Source: Microcaldota archaeon
Lineage (GTDB): Archaea; Micrarchaeota; Micrarchaeia; Micrarchaeales; Micrarchaeaceae
Direction: 5' to 3'
DNA: 36,501 bases
Assembly: GCA_021827525.1 (NCBI GenBank)
Contig: JAKAVJ010000004.1
Location: 1-36,501, forward strand
The notes below the pieces were generated by a model that saw nothing but the letters and a program-made list of their open reading frames with translations, was not told the DNA's origin and ran no database searches. Of this stretch, positions 1 to 9,453 are shown piece after piece; the first letter of the stretch is position 1; each line of letters opens with the position of its first letter. The position numbers were made by a program, and so were the translations under genes.

Positions 1-954
1 GCGCATACCCTTGGCATAGGCATAATAGAGGATGGGAAAGTCATTGCCAACGTCAAGCGCATGTATCCGATATCGGACAAAGGCATGATACCCATGCGCG
101 TAGCAGATTTCCACGTCAGGGGAGTCAGAAAGCTTCTGCGAGAGGCGTTTTCAACAGCAGGCATGGACATAGAAGATATAGAGGCAATAGGGTATACGAT
201 GGGCCCCGGGATAGGGCCGTGCCTGAGCGTGGGCAACATAACAGCAAAGACGCTAGCTTCTAAGTACCACATCAAGATATATCCTGTGAACCATGCAATA
301 GCGCACATAGAAATAGCAAAGCACCTCAACAAATTCAGCGATCCGTTGGCCCTGTATGTGAGCGGCGGCAACTCGCAGATATTGGGGATTACTGATGAAC
401 CATTCAAGCATTATCGCGTATATGGGGAGACGTTCGACATAGGTGTAGGCAACATGCTCGACAACTTCGCAAGGGCGGCAGGTCTGAAGCCCGCGTGGGG
501 ATCCAGCGTAGCAAAGCTCGCCATCGGAGGGCGTTACATTCCTATGCCCTATACCGTAAAGGGAATGGATTTCGCGTTTACTGGGTTGCAGACAAAAGCA
601 GTAGGCATGCTGAAAGGCAGCAGCCCGCGTGACGTGGCGTTCTCATTGCAGGAAACAGCATTCTCAATGCTTTGCGAGGCAACAGAAAGGGCTCTCGCCC
701 TTCTCGGCAAGAAATCGCTGCTCGTCTGCGGCGGGGTTGCACAGAGCCAGAGACTCAAGGAAATGCTGCAGCACGTCGCCGACTCGCAAGGAGCCAGGTT
801 CGGCTTCGCGCCTGACCAGTACAATGCCGACAACGGGGCAATGATAGCGCTCGTTGCCGAGAAGATGCTCAGATCGGAGAAGCGCAGCTACAGCATTGAG
901 GATTGCGGAGTCAGGCAGGATTACAGGGCGGACGGCGTCGAGATAACGTGGTGA
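1..954 (+). CDS. kae1: tRNA N6-adenosine threonylcarbamoyltransferase Kae1 (5' truncated by window edge)
   Basis: Frame is open from base 1 (AHTLGIGIIEDGKVIANVKRMYPISDKG...), matching the Kae1/TsaD N-terminus. Contains GPGIGPCLSVGNITAK, NHAIAHIE, YVSGGNSQ and CGGVAQSQRL motifs. Confidence 0.95.
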   Translation, partial: AHTLGIGIIEDGKVIANVKRMYPISDKGMIPMRVADFHVRGVRKLLREAFSTAGMDIEDIEAIGYTMGPGIGPCLSVGNITAKTLASKYHIKIYPVNHAIAHIEIAKHLNKFSDPLALYVSGGNSQILGITDEPFKHYRVYGETFDIGVGNMLDNFARAAGLKPAWGSSVAKLAIGGRYIPMPYTVKGMDFAFTGLQTKAVGMLKGSSPRDVAFSLQETAFSMLCEATERALALLGKKSLLVCGGVAQSQRLKEMLQHVADSQGARFGFAPDQYNADNGAMIALVAEKMLRSEKRSYSIEDCGVRQDYRADGVEITW

Positions 955-958
955 ACAT

Positions 959-1564
959 ATGGCAACGAAGCTCATAGCCAAGGGTGCGGAAGCAGAGGTC
1001 TACAAGACAAGCGCCTTCGGCACAGACGCCATACTAAAGGACAGGAAACCCAAGGCATACAGGATAAGGGAACTTGACGAAGGCATAAGGTCTGCAAGGA
1101 CCAGAAGCGAGGCCAAGGCAACGTCCATTGCGGATTCTATAGGGGTAAGGGTGCCAAACATTCTTTTTGTGAAGCGCTACCAGCTGTTCATAACATACAT
1201 AGAGGGCTCGCAGATGAGTGCCCTAATGCAGCAGGGCAGGAGGATTAGCAAGGGTTTGCTGATGCAAGTGGGCAAATATCTAGGCATGCTGCACAATGCA
1301 GGCATTGCCCACGGCGATTTCACGCCTGCCAACATACTGATCGATTCCAAAGGCGAGCCCTGGGTTATAGACTTCGGCCTATCTTCCATATCGGATTCCA
1401 TAGAGGAAAAGGCTCTAGATCTTCTCCTGATGAAAAGGTCAATAGATAGGGCAAGCTACGCCTATTTCATCGAGGGCTATTCAAGCAAAGCCCATGCATG
1501 CAAGATTGTGCTCACGCGCCTGTCAGAAATAGAGAAAAGAGGAAGATATAACGAGCGGTCTTAG
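959..1564 (+). CDS. bud32: KEOPS-associated kinase Bud32
   Basis: Small RIO/Bud32-type kinase with HGDFTPANILID and VIDFGLS motifs, directly downstream of kae1. Confidence 0.92.
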   Translation: MATKLIAKGAEAEVYKTSAFGTDAILKDRKPKAYRIRELDEGIRSARTRSEAKATSIADSIGVRVPNILFVKRYQLFITYIEGSQMSALMQQGRRISKGLLMQVGKYLGMLHNAGIAHGDFTPANILIDSKGEPWVIDFGLSSISDSIEEKALDLLLMKRSIDRASYAYFIEGYSSKAHACKIVLTRLSEIEKRGRYNERS

Positions 1565-2622
1565 AACCTCCCTGCATTGGGGAATTCTATAGGGGCCTCA
1601 GCATCGTTTGCTTTCAGCTCCTTTCTCAGCTCCTCGGCGCTCGGCTGGTATATTACCCTCGAGTATATCAGTATGGCGAGCCCGGCTAGCATTATTGCAG
1701 CACCAGCTAGCGCATAGATTTCATGCGCATCAACAAACACGTAAAGGAAGAATATGCTTGTAAGCACATTAGATGAGAGGCCCAGCCATGTGCTCTTCTT
1801 TGAGCCAACGAATATCATCACCCCTGCTATGAAGCAGAAGAAGGCCAGGAGTATACCCAGTATTGCCGCTGCGTATGCGAATGTCGCATTTGATATGAAT
1901 GTGAAGAACCCTACCCTCTGCGCGAACGTTATCGCTTCCGCAAGGCTGTTGCCACCGAACAGGAGCACTATGACCATCGGCGCCATGAATATTATGCCTG
2001 AAACTATGTTGAGGTTGAGCGGCAGCTTCCTTATCCCGCTCAGCGATTCCTGCTCTGCCCCTGCCTTATCTATATCCTCAAGGCAGTAGTAGTTGCCGTT
2101 GCTCTCCACAAGGTCCTCGAAGCAAAACGGCCTATGGCAGTAATGGCATATTGCATACGCTGATCTCCACGGGTGCCACACGCAGTACATGCCTTCGGCC
2201 GCCTCCCTCTCCTCGCGCTCGCTCTTCGTGACCCTTTTTTCCTTGTCGCCCATCAGGCTTTCTGTTTCAGAAGCGCCTAATATATTTCCCAGTGCCGCCT
2301 CTACTTGCGTATAGCCCTCCGATGGCGGCACATAGGTCTCTTTGGCAACCTCTCCTATCCTCTCTTCTATCGGCGCAGCTGCTTGCTGCGCATTGTCAAT
2401 CTGCTGAAGTGCCGGGCCTCCAGAAGCTGCAGGAGCCCCTCCTATTTGCTGGTACCTGTACTCGTTGCCCGATTCTGCATGCGGCTCAGTTACTGTCTTG
2501 CCTTCGACCTGTTGGACAGGCGCTGCCTCATTCTGCATGCTGACAAATCCCGACGACTTGAACTCGCCCTTCTCTATTCTTTCCCTGAATATGAGCAAAT
2601 CCGTATCGGGATTTATCGTCAT
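1561..2622 (-). CDS. B-box zinc-finger-like multi-pass membrane protein
   Basis: Disordered N-terminus, then CVWHPWRSAYAICHYCHRPFCFEDLVESNGNYYCLEDID (B-box-like Cys/His spacing), then several hydrophobic helices. Confidence 0.7.
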   Translation of the reverse strand: MTINPDTDLLIFRERIEKGEFKSSGFVSMQNEAAPVQQVEGKTVTEPHAESGNEYRYQQIGGAPAASGGPALQQIDNAQQAAAPIEERIGEVAKETYVPPSEGYTQVEAALGNILGASETESLMGDKEKRVTKSEREEREAAEGMYCVWHPWRSAYAICHYCHRPFCFEDLVESNGNYYCLEDIDKAGAEQESLSGIRKLPLNLNIVSGIIFMAPMVIVLLFGGNSLAEAITFAQRVGFFTFISNATFAYAAAILGILLAFFCFIAGVMIFVGSKKSTWLGLSSNVLTSIFFLYVFVDAHEIYALAGAAIMLAGLAILIYSRVIYQPSAEELRKELKANDAEAPIEFPNAGRF

Positions 2623-2855
2623 CAGACCAACTTCTTGGAGCGCTCTATTGCTTGCCTCTTCTTCTGCTCGAATATGCCCCTATGCTTTGCGCAGCTTATG
2701 CAATAATATACCTTCATCTTCTCGAAGAACCTAACATCATTAGCATTCTTGAGCTCGGTGTTGAACCTCACCGCCTTTTCAAAGGCAACCGCTTTGTTCC
2801 TTGGTATCTTCCTGCCGCACGATTCGCATATGACTATAGTCTCTTTTCCTCTCAA
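2622..2855 (-). CDS. rps26e: 30S ribosomal protein S26e
   Basis: 77 aa with CESCGRKIPRNKA...YYCISCAKHRGI, the S26e zinc-binding pattern. The stop codon overlaps the start of the next minus-strand gene by 1 nt. Confidence 0.8.
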   Translation of the reverse strand: MRGKETIVICESCGRKIPRNKAVAFEKAVRFNTELKNANDVRFFEKMKVYYCISCAKHRGIFEQKKRQAIERSKKLV

Positions 2856-2918
2856 ATAAACACCTCTTATCTATTAACATCAAAAGGATTAATAATTATA
2901 ACTGCTAATTTACGCACT

Positions 2919-3464
2919 ATGAAGGTGTTTATAGTAAGCGATAGCAAGAGGAACGGGATAGCGCTTGCAAACATGGTGAATGCCAGCGGCAACATCGGCA
3001 TAATAAGCGAAAGCGACGTGAGCGAGCCCCAGCAGATAGTGTCGGAACTTGAGTCGCACAAGGATTCGTTCAGGCTCGCATTCGTTGTTACGGATAAGCC
3101 CATATATACCTGCACAGAAGTGAACAAGTCAGATAAGATGCGTGCAGCAGTGTGCAGCAATCCGCGAGATGTCGAGGAGGCGAAAGAGGCGCTTGCAAAC
3201 GTCATAGTGCTGAGGAATTCTTCGTTCCAGAAGATGGACATAGGCAGCATAATCAGTGCGAGCACAGGTAAGGACATCCCGCAGCTGGAAGGGTCGCAGG
3301 ACAGCCTATCATCGAAGCGCAAGCCCCAGAAGGCTCAGAAGAAGCAGAAAGCCGATGAAGATGAGGACGAAGAGGATAGCGATTACAAGGGCGACCAGAA
3401 AGCCAAGCAGAAGGGGAAAGGCATATTTGGCAAGCTCAAGGACTCGTTGGGCATAGACGAGTAA
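2919..3464 (+). CDS. RpiB/LacA-like domain protein with charged C-terminal tail
   Basis: ATG at 2919 is preferred over the ORF-track start, which overlaps S26e. MKVFIVSDSKRNGIALAN...KMRAAVCSNPRDVEEAKEALANVIVLRNSSF resembles the RpiB pattern. A Lys/Asp/Glu-rich tail follows. Confidence 0.5.
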   Translation: MKVFIVSDSKRNGIALANMVNASGNIGIISESDVSEPQQIVSELESHKDSFRLAFVVTDKPIYTCTEVNKSDKMRAAVCSNPRDVEEAKEALANVIVLRNSSFQKMDIGSIISASTGKDIPQLEGSQDSLSSKRKPQKAQKKQKADEDEDEEDSDYKGDQKAKQKGKGIFGKLKDSLGIDE

Positions 3465-3477
3465 TCCAAGGCCTGAC

Positions 3478-3852
3478 GTGCAAATGTGTGGTAATCAAAT
3501 GAAGACCGCAAACTGCAGCGACCTGATGAAGCTATCGATACCTGCCATCAGGTACGCGCTTGCAAAAGGCCTCTCAGAAAAGTATGGCATGGACCAATCG
3601 CGCATAGCGCTCTCGCTCGGCATAACTCAGGCAGCTGTAAACAAGTACCTGTCTGACAAATGCTCCGCCAACATATCAAAGCTCGGAAAAGCGGCATATG
3701 CCGATGGCATAGTTGGCAATAGCATGCTGGATGCGGCTTCCGGCGCAGACACGAAGAAGCTCAATGGGATGATAGACCGCGCAGCTTCGGGCAAAGCAAT
3801 GATAAACCTGATGAGCAAGAAGCTTGGCATAAAAGTGGCTTTACTTGCATGA
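3478..3852 (+). CDS. HTH transcriptional regulator-like protein
   Basis: GTG start. LSEKYGMDQSRIALSLGITQAAVNKYLSDK is a helix-turn-helix segment as in small archaeal predicted regulators. Confidence 0.6.
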   Translation: MQMCGNQMKTANCSDLMKLSIPAIRYALAKGLSEKYGMDQSRIALSLGITQAAVNKYLSDKCSANISKLGKAAYADGIVGNSMLDAASGADTKKLNGMIDRAASGKAMINLMSKKLGIKVALLA

Positions 3853-3886
3853 ATTATACAACATACTTGCATGAATTATACAACAT
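3843..3886. repeat. Exact tandem duplication, 2 x 22 bp
   Basis: ACTTGCATGAATTATACAACAT occurs twice in tandem (3843-3864, 3865-3886), spanning the stop codon of the preceding gene. Confidence 0.98.
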
Positions 3887-3895
3887 GGTAATCGG

Positions 3896-5392
3896 ATGAT
3901 GAAGAAAGAAGGCATAGACGCGCTGGTTAACCTGTGCTCCAGGCGCGGCATACTGCTGCCGTCTTACGAGATATATGGCGAGCTGGCGGGATTCTATGAC
4001 TACGGGCCGATAGGGGTTTCCATAAGGCACAGGATAGAGGGCCTTTGGAGGGACATGTTCATAACAGGCATGGGCAACATGGAGGTGTTTACGTCAATAA
4101 TAGGGCCAAGCATCATGTTCGAGGCGAGCGGCCACCTAAGCACGTTTACCGATCCGATATCCAAATGCGAGAAATGCGGTACTACGTACAGGGTTGACAA
4201 GCTTCTGCAGGCATATTATGAGGGCATCGGGGATACGAAGAAGGCCAACGGAGTGCTGAAGATGGGCATAGAGGATCTCGACAAAGCCCTCAGGGAGAGC
4301 GGGATAAAGTGCGAGAAATGCGGCGGCAACCTTGGCCGCGTAGTCAACTTCAACCTGATGATGGGAACGGATATAGGTCCATTGGGCAATGTCAAGGGCT
4401 TTCTGAGGCCAGAGACGGCGCAGGGAATATTCACCGACTTCAAGAGGCTTGCCAGGGCGTACGGCATAAAGCTCCCTATGGGCATAGGCCAGGTGGGCAA
4501 GGCCTTCAGGAATGAAATATCGCCTAGGAAGATACTGATACGCATGAGGGAGTTCTCGCAGATGGAGCTCGAGTTCTTCTTCGACCCTGGGGATAAGGCT
4601 CTTTATATAGACGGCTCAGAAATAAAGGATGCTGATCTGTCCAGGGAGGTAAACTTCCTGTCTCGCGATGTGCAGGAAGGCGGCAGCCAGGATTGCAGGA
4701 AGGCAAAGATAAGCGAACTCATAGCTTCGGGTCTTGTGCCAAACACGCTGATGGGGTACTTGCTGCAGAACGAGGGCGATTTCCTGAGCTCGCTAGGCAT
4801 AGCGGAAGACAAGATAAGGTACAGGCAGCCGATGAATGAAGAGCTGCCTCACTATTCCAAGGGCAACATTGACGTAGAAGTTCTAATGGGCAACGACTAC
4901 GAAGAGGTCATAGGCAACGCATACAGGACAGATTTCGACCTGCAGAACCACCAGAAATACTCCAAGGAAGACATGTCCATAGTCAATGGCGACAGCAAAG
5001 TAGTCCCGCATGTCGTTGAAGCGAGTTTCGGCTTGGACAGGCTGTTCTGGGCCGTGATGAGCAACTCCATCTATCATGACGATAAGCGCGGCTGGGACGT
5101 CCTGCTCCTGAGCAAGAAAGTAGCGCCTTACGATTATGCAGTGTTCCCATTGCAGAAGGACGACAAGATAATGTCGAAGGCGAAGGAGATTGATTCAAGG
5201 CTAAAGTCGATGAAGCTCTCTACACTTTTCGGCCAAAGCGGCAGCATAGGCAAGAGGTATGCAAGGGCCGACGAGATAGGCATACCGAACGCGATAACTG
5301 TCGACTATCAGACGCTAGAAGACGATACTGTGACAGTCAGGAATATAAATGATGCCGGCCAAATAAGGATCAAAGTAGGTGATATAAAGTGA
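3896..5392 (+). CDS. glyS: Glycyl-tRNA synthetase (archaeal/eukaryotic type)
   Basis: Class II aaRS: GILLPSYEIYGELAGFYDYGPIG, CEKCG zinc motifs, LRPETAQGIFTDF, FRNEISPR, VPHVVEASFGLDR. Confidence 0.96.
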   Translation: MMKKEGIDALVNLCSRRGILLPSYEIYGELAGFYDYGPIGVSIRHRIEGLWRDMFITGMGNMEVFTSIIGPSIMFEASGHLSTFTDPISKCEKCGTTYRVDKLLQAYYEGIGDTKKANGVLKMGIEDLDKALRESGIKCEKCGGNLGRVVNFNLMMGTDIGPLGNVKGFLRPETAQGIFTDFKRLARAYGIKLPMGIGQVGKAFRNEISPRKILIRMREFSQMELEFFFDPGDKALYIDGSEIKDADLSREVNFLSRDVQEGGSQDCRKAKISELIASGLVPNTLMGYLLQNEGDFLSSLGIAEDKIRYRQPMNEELPHYSKGNIDVEVLMGNDYEEVIGNAYRTDFDLQNHQKYSKEDMSIVNGDSKVVPHVVEASFGLDRLFWAVMSNSIYHDDKRGWDVLLLSKKVAPYDYAVFPLQKDDKIMSKAKEIDSRLKSMKLSTLFGQSGSIGKRYARADEIGIPNAITVDYQTLEDDTVTVRNINDAGQIRIKVGDIK

Positions 5393-6297
5393 CGTTTGAA
5401 AGTATGCATGTGCGCGAGTTCGAAGTCAAGGACTTCAGCCTGAAGCATACTTTCGAGAGCGCGCAGCCGATAACATTCTACGGCGACTATGACGAGCGAA
5501 CTAACAGCCTGGTCTATGCCGAAGGCGTGCACGTCATAAACGTGATGCACAGGCAGGCAGATGCGAAAAGCAGGCGCAGCCGCGTCGCCGTAGCCAGCAA
5601 GGACATAGGGTATGCCGAAAGGCATTTCAAAGAGCGGTTCAGAATCAACGACAACCTTGATCGGATATACGGAGAAATCGATACTGATAAATTCATGCAC
5701 GAATCTATAGCGAAATACAGAGGCATGCGCCTGACAGTGAACGACCCGTGGGAGACCACTGCGCTATTCATAATATCGCAGTTCAACAATGTAAAGCGCA
5801 TACGCTTCATAGCCAAGAACCTGATTGAGAGGTTTGGCACGCCAATAAGGGACGAGATGGACAATGTCATAGCAAAATCATTCCCGACAAGCGCAGAGAT
5901 TGCACGCGCAGATAGATCAGATCTGTTTGCGTGCGGAACAGGCTTCAGGGACAAGTACCTGAAGTCGGCGGCGGAGTTCTGTACTTACAACCTCGACTTG
6001 GACTCGCTGAGGTCCAAGGCCTATCCGGAGATAAAGGAGAGCTTAATGGAGATAAGCGGAGTCGGGGACAAGGTGGCGGATTGCATAGCGCTTATGGGGT
6101 ATGGCAAGACGGAGGCATGCCCGATAGACGTGTGGATGAAACGCATACTTGAGAACGTATATTTCAAAGGCAAGAAGCAGAGAATAAGCAAGCTGCATGA
6201 ATTTGCAGAGAAACGCTGGGGCAGATATGCAGGATATGCGCAGCAGTACCTTTTCTGGAACGGAAGGAGCAGTCTTGTAGGCAGGGCGAAACAATGA
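5389..6297 (+). CDS. ogg: 8-oxoguanine DNA glycosylase family (HhH-GPD)
   Basis: GTG start with GGTGAT SD at 5378-5383. Contains DPWETTALFIISQFNNVKRI and the HhH-GPD motif LMEISGVGDKVADCIALMGYGKTEACPIDVWMKRIL. Confidence 0.88.
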   Translation: MTFESMHVREFEVKDFSLKHTFESAQPITFYGDYDERTNSLVYAEGVHVINVMHRQADAKSRRSRVAVASKDIGYAERHFKERFRINDNLDRIYGEIDTDKFMHESIAKYRGMRLTVNDPWETTALFIISQFNNVKRIRFIAKNLIERFGTPIRDEMDNVIAKSFPTSAEIARADRSDLFACGTGFRDKYLKSAAEFCTYNLDLDSLRSKAYPEIKESLMEISGVGDKVADCIALMGYGKTEACPIDVWMKRILENVYFKGKKQRISKLHEFAEKRWGRYAGYAQQYLFWNGRSSLVGRAKQ

Positions 6298-6875
6298 GAG
6301 GAAGCACAGACATGAAGGAGGAGATTGAATCCATAGAAGCGGAGCTGGAGAAGAAGCAGAGAGTGCTCGACAAGATCAACGAGCTATCCAGGGATTCAAT
6401 CAGGTATTGCGCCAAGGCAATAAACATGATGCACAACCGCAAATTTGACGAGGCGGCATCTCTGCTCGCGCGGTCCAAGGCGCTGATATCGGATATCAAG
6501 CGCATTACCAGCGACGGCAACCTCCTGCTGATGCCCTCGCAGGAATTTGCCGAGGCGAGCGTTCTTTATGATATCACCAAGGATGCCGAGCAGCATAGCA
6601 TGCCGAGCTATAAGGAGCTGGGGATAAGCCCTGAAGCATACCTGCTTGGCATAATGGATGTTGTCGGCGAACTAAAGAGGGAGATACTCGATTCGCTTAG
6701 GGCCGGCGAGGTTGAGAGGGCGAAGTCGCACCTGACACTCATGGAAGGCATATACGATGCGACCAGGGCCATACGCTTTCCGGAATCAGTGCTCCCGGGA
6801 TTCAGGAAGAAGCAGGACGTAGCGAGGATACAGCTCGAGAACGCAGGCAGCGATATATTGAGGTTCACGAAATAA
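6294..6875 (+). CDS. Translin family protein
   Basis: All-helical; PSYKELGISPEAYLLGIMDVVGELKREILDSLRAGEVERAKSHLTLMEGIYDATRAIRFPES...GFRKKQDVAR matches the translin C-terminal pattern. ATGA overlap with ogg. Confidence 0.8.
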   Translation: MRGSTDMKEEIESIEAELEKKQRVLDKINELSRDSIRYCAKAINMMHNRKFDEAASLLARSKALISDIKRITSDGNLLLMPSQEFAEASVLYDITKDAEQHSMPSYKELGISPEAYLLGIMDVVGELKREILDSLRAGEVERAKSHLTLMEGIYDATRAIRFPESVLPGFRKKQDVARIQLENAGSDILRFTK

Positions 6876-6949
6876 TATCAATGCGGTAAATGCATCTTTG
6901 GTGTGATGCACGCATGAATGATTACGGAATTGCGCTTGTAGGTGGATAG

Positions 6950-8284
6950 ATGTACCATTACAAATCGCAGGGTTATAGCAGTTTGAGGGTGGACGGCGAA
7001 GGATTGGTGGAGCAGGCGAAGGACGCGACAAAATACCTGATAGGGCAGGTTTCTGACAACGGTTTCGTCTCGGCATCAGCAGACTACGGCTGGTACAAGC
7101 CGCACTGGTTTCGCGACTCCAGCTTCATTGCCATGTCGTTGTTGGGCGCCTCATCGATTCTCAGCAGCAAGGACGTAGAAACAGCCGCATCAGCAAAGGC
7201 TGCAGCCGACCGCATAATAAGGTTTAATATCAATGCAGTGGAAAAGTATATGCCGTCATTGCGCTCTTCCCTTAACATACCCTTTGAGGACAGGGACCGC
7301 TTCCAATCCATGCGCGTTCACATGCCAGCAAGAGTGGACCCAAGTGCCAACCTGTTCAAGGGCAGGGTTGGCAATACTGAAATAGACGATACCAACAATG
7401 ACTGGAACAAGTGGTTAATACAGTATGATACTCTTCCTCTTATACTTCTGTCGCTGGAGAGGAAAAGCATGCTGTTCGGGCTTGATATTAACGAGAAGGA
7501 TTTCATATCGAGGAATGCGGAAGGCATTGCAAGGTACCTGGGGAAGGTGTACCTCACCCCATCCAGCGATGCATGGGAAGTCGATATGGAATACCTGCAT
7601 TCGTACGACATAGCTGCCATATATAAAGCAAAAGAGATACTCAAAAGGTTCAGCGTTGACGGTACGATAGGTATTTCAGCGGCAGAGATAGAGCGCATAT
7701 TCAATTCGCTATACAATGGCGGCATGCAGCAGGCTATGAGAGACATGGTAAAGGATGGCGTGCTCTACAGCAGGCGCATGCCCTTCTCCGAACCGGATAC
7801 AGCGGCAGGCGTGGATTTTGAGGAAATGTTCATATTCACAAGGTTTGGCATAACCGACAGGGAGCTGGGCGCCGGTGTAGAGCGCAGGACAATGGCAGAG
7901 ATAGAGCGCAAGCTGTTCAACGGGCATGACATAGCAGTCAGAAATCTCCACGACACATATTTCTGCGGAGGGCGCTGGCTCATAAGCGGATATGAAAAGG
8001 CGATATACTTGCACAGGCTTGGCGCGCATGCAGAAGCCGAAGAGAAGGTCAAGAGGATCAATAACAGGTACTCGGAAGGCATGCCTGAGCAGGTGATAGA
8101 AGATCCAGCTACAGGTATAGACGAAGGCAATTACCTTGCCCTAAACGGCGGCAGGACAATACAGAGGCTCAACTGGTCCTATGCATCGATGATAGATTCG
8201 GTCGTGGAGCTCAGCGATGTTTTCGGCTGCCCTCCTGCCTCCTCGGCCATCAGCAAATACATGCGCTTCAAGAGATGCAGCTGA
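6950..8284 (+). CDS. GH15-type glycoside hydrolase (glucoamylase/trehalase-like)
   Basis: YGWYKPHWFRDSSFIAMSLL near the N-terminus; (alpha/alpha)6-type organisation and GIDEGNYLALNGGRTIQRLNWSYA near the C-terminus. Confidence 0.65.
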   Translation: MYHYKSQGYSSLRVDGEGLVEQAKDATKYLIGQVSDNGFVSASADYGWYKPHWFRDSSFIAMSLLGASSILSSKDVETAASAKAAADRIIRFNINAVEKYMPSLRSSLNIPFEDRDRFQSMRVHMPARVDPSANLFKGRVGNTEIDDTNNDWNKWLIQYDTLPLILLSLERKSMLFGLDINEKDFISRNAEGIARYLGKVYLTPSSDAWEVDMEYLHSYDIAAIYKAKEILKRFSVDGTIGISAAEIERIFNSLYNGGMQQAMRDMVKDGVLYSRRMPFSEPDTAAGVDFEEMFIFTRFGITDRELGAGVERRTMAEIERKLFNGHDIAVRNLHDTYFCGGRWLISGYEKAIYLHRLGAHAEAEEKVKRINNRYSEGMPEQVIEDPATGIDEGNYLALNGGRTIQRLNWSYASMIDSVVELSDVFGCPPASSAISKYMRFKRCS

Positions 8285-8322
8285 CAAGTACGCCGTGATG
8301 CATGCAGCATTCGCCCCTGCAG

Positions 8323-9453
8323 TCATTCTGCCTTGTCCTTGCTGAATAGGTCGTCGAGGTCGAGGTCTGACTTGCTGCCGAAGCTCTTGATATCCCTCTT
8401 GAGGCCCGCCTCGGTATACTCCGGAAATTCCACCCCGCTTACAACAAGCATGATCCTTACTGCATCCTTCTGCAGCTCCTCGTCTATCCTAGCCCCCCAT
8501 TTCAGGAGCGCATCCTCGCTTATCCTGCTTGCGACTTCCTGGAATATGCCTTCCGCCTCGCGCAGGGTTAGGTTTGCGCCACCCACAATGTTGACCAGCG
8601 CCTTCTTGGCTGTCGAAAGGTCGACATCGAGCAGCGGGCTCTTCAGTGCGTTTTCCAGCGCTACCATCGCCCTTCCCGTGCCGTCGGTGGCGTTGAACCC
8701 CTCTCCCGTGCCTATTACTGCGTAGCCAGAATCCTTTATGACTGTCTTGAGGTCTGCGAAGTCTATGTTTACCAGCCCTGGCTTGGTTACCATCTCCACA
8801 ATGCCTTTCGTGGCATTGGCGAGTATCTCATCAGATACCCTGAATGCCATGTTGAGCGGAAGGTCCGGCGCCACTGTGAGCAGCTTGTCATTATGTATTA
8901 TTATCGTAGTGTCGGCCACCTTCCTTATTTTTGCGAGGCCTTCCAGCGCGTTTCTCATCCTTGTAGTTCCCTCGCTCGAGAATGGCAGCGTCACTATTGC
9001 GACAGTGAGCGCTCCAGCCTCCTTGGCCTCGTGCGCTATCGTCGCTATTGATCCCGTGCCTGTGCCCCCTCCCAAGCCGCATGTCACAAACACCATGTTG
9101 GCGTCGCCGAGCATGTGCCTTATTGCATCCTTGCTTTCGAGCGCCGCCTCTTCTCCTACTTTCACATCGCTGCCTGCTCCGAGACCGCGGGTGACCTTCT
9201 TTCCCAGGAGGAGCTTGCGCTCGGCCTTCGTCTTGACCAGGTGCGGCGCATCAGTGTTCATCGCTGTCAGCACTGCGCCATCCACCTTTATCTCGCTCAG
9301 CCTGTTTATTGTGTTGCTGCCGCTGCCTCCTGTGCCTACAACATATATCTTCGGCTTTGCGGTCTCTATGAATCTAAGTATCTCCTCATCGTCCGCGCTC
9401 AACGCATTATCAGGCACGCTTTCCATCAAATCACTGCTACAAAATATGTTCAA
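8323..9453 (-). CDS. ftsZ: Cell division GTPase FtsZ
   Basis: Tubulin/FtsZ signature GLGGGTGTGS; VVGTGGSGSNTINRL; MNTDAPHL. Confidence 0.97.
   Translation of the reverse strand: MNIFCSSDLMESVPDNALSADDEEILRFIETAKPKIYVVGTGGSGSNTINRLSEIKVDGAVLTAMNTDAPHLVKTKAERKLLLGKKVTRGLGAGSDVKVGEEAALESKDAIRHMLGDANMVFVTCGLGGGTGTGSIATIAHEAKEAGALTVAIVTLPFSSEGTTRMRNALEGLAKIRKVADTTIIIHNDKLLTVAPDLPLNMAFRVSDEILANATKGIVEMVTKPGLVNIDFADLKTVIKDSGYAVIGTGEGFNATDGTGRAMVALENALKSPLLDVDLSTAKKALVNIVGGANLTLREAEGIFQEVASRISEDALLKWGARIDEELQKDAVRIMLVVSGVEFPEYTEAGLKRDIKSFGSKSDLDLDDLFSKDKAE

Noticed and set aside
2305-2706. Plus-strand ORF (133 aa) and neighbouring plus ORFs opposite the B-box gene
   Set aside because: Complementary to a well-supported minus-strand gene; no recognisable domains.
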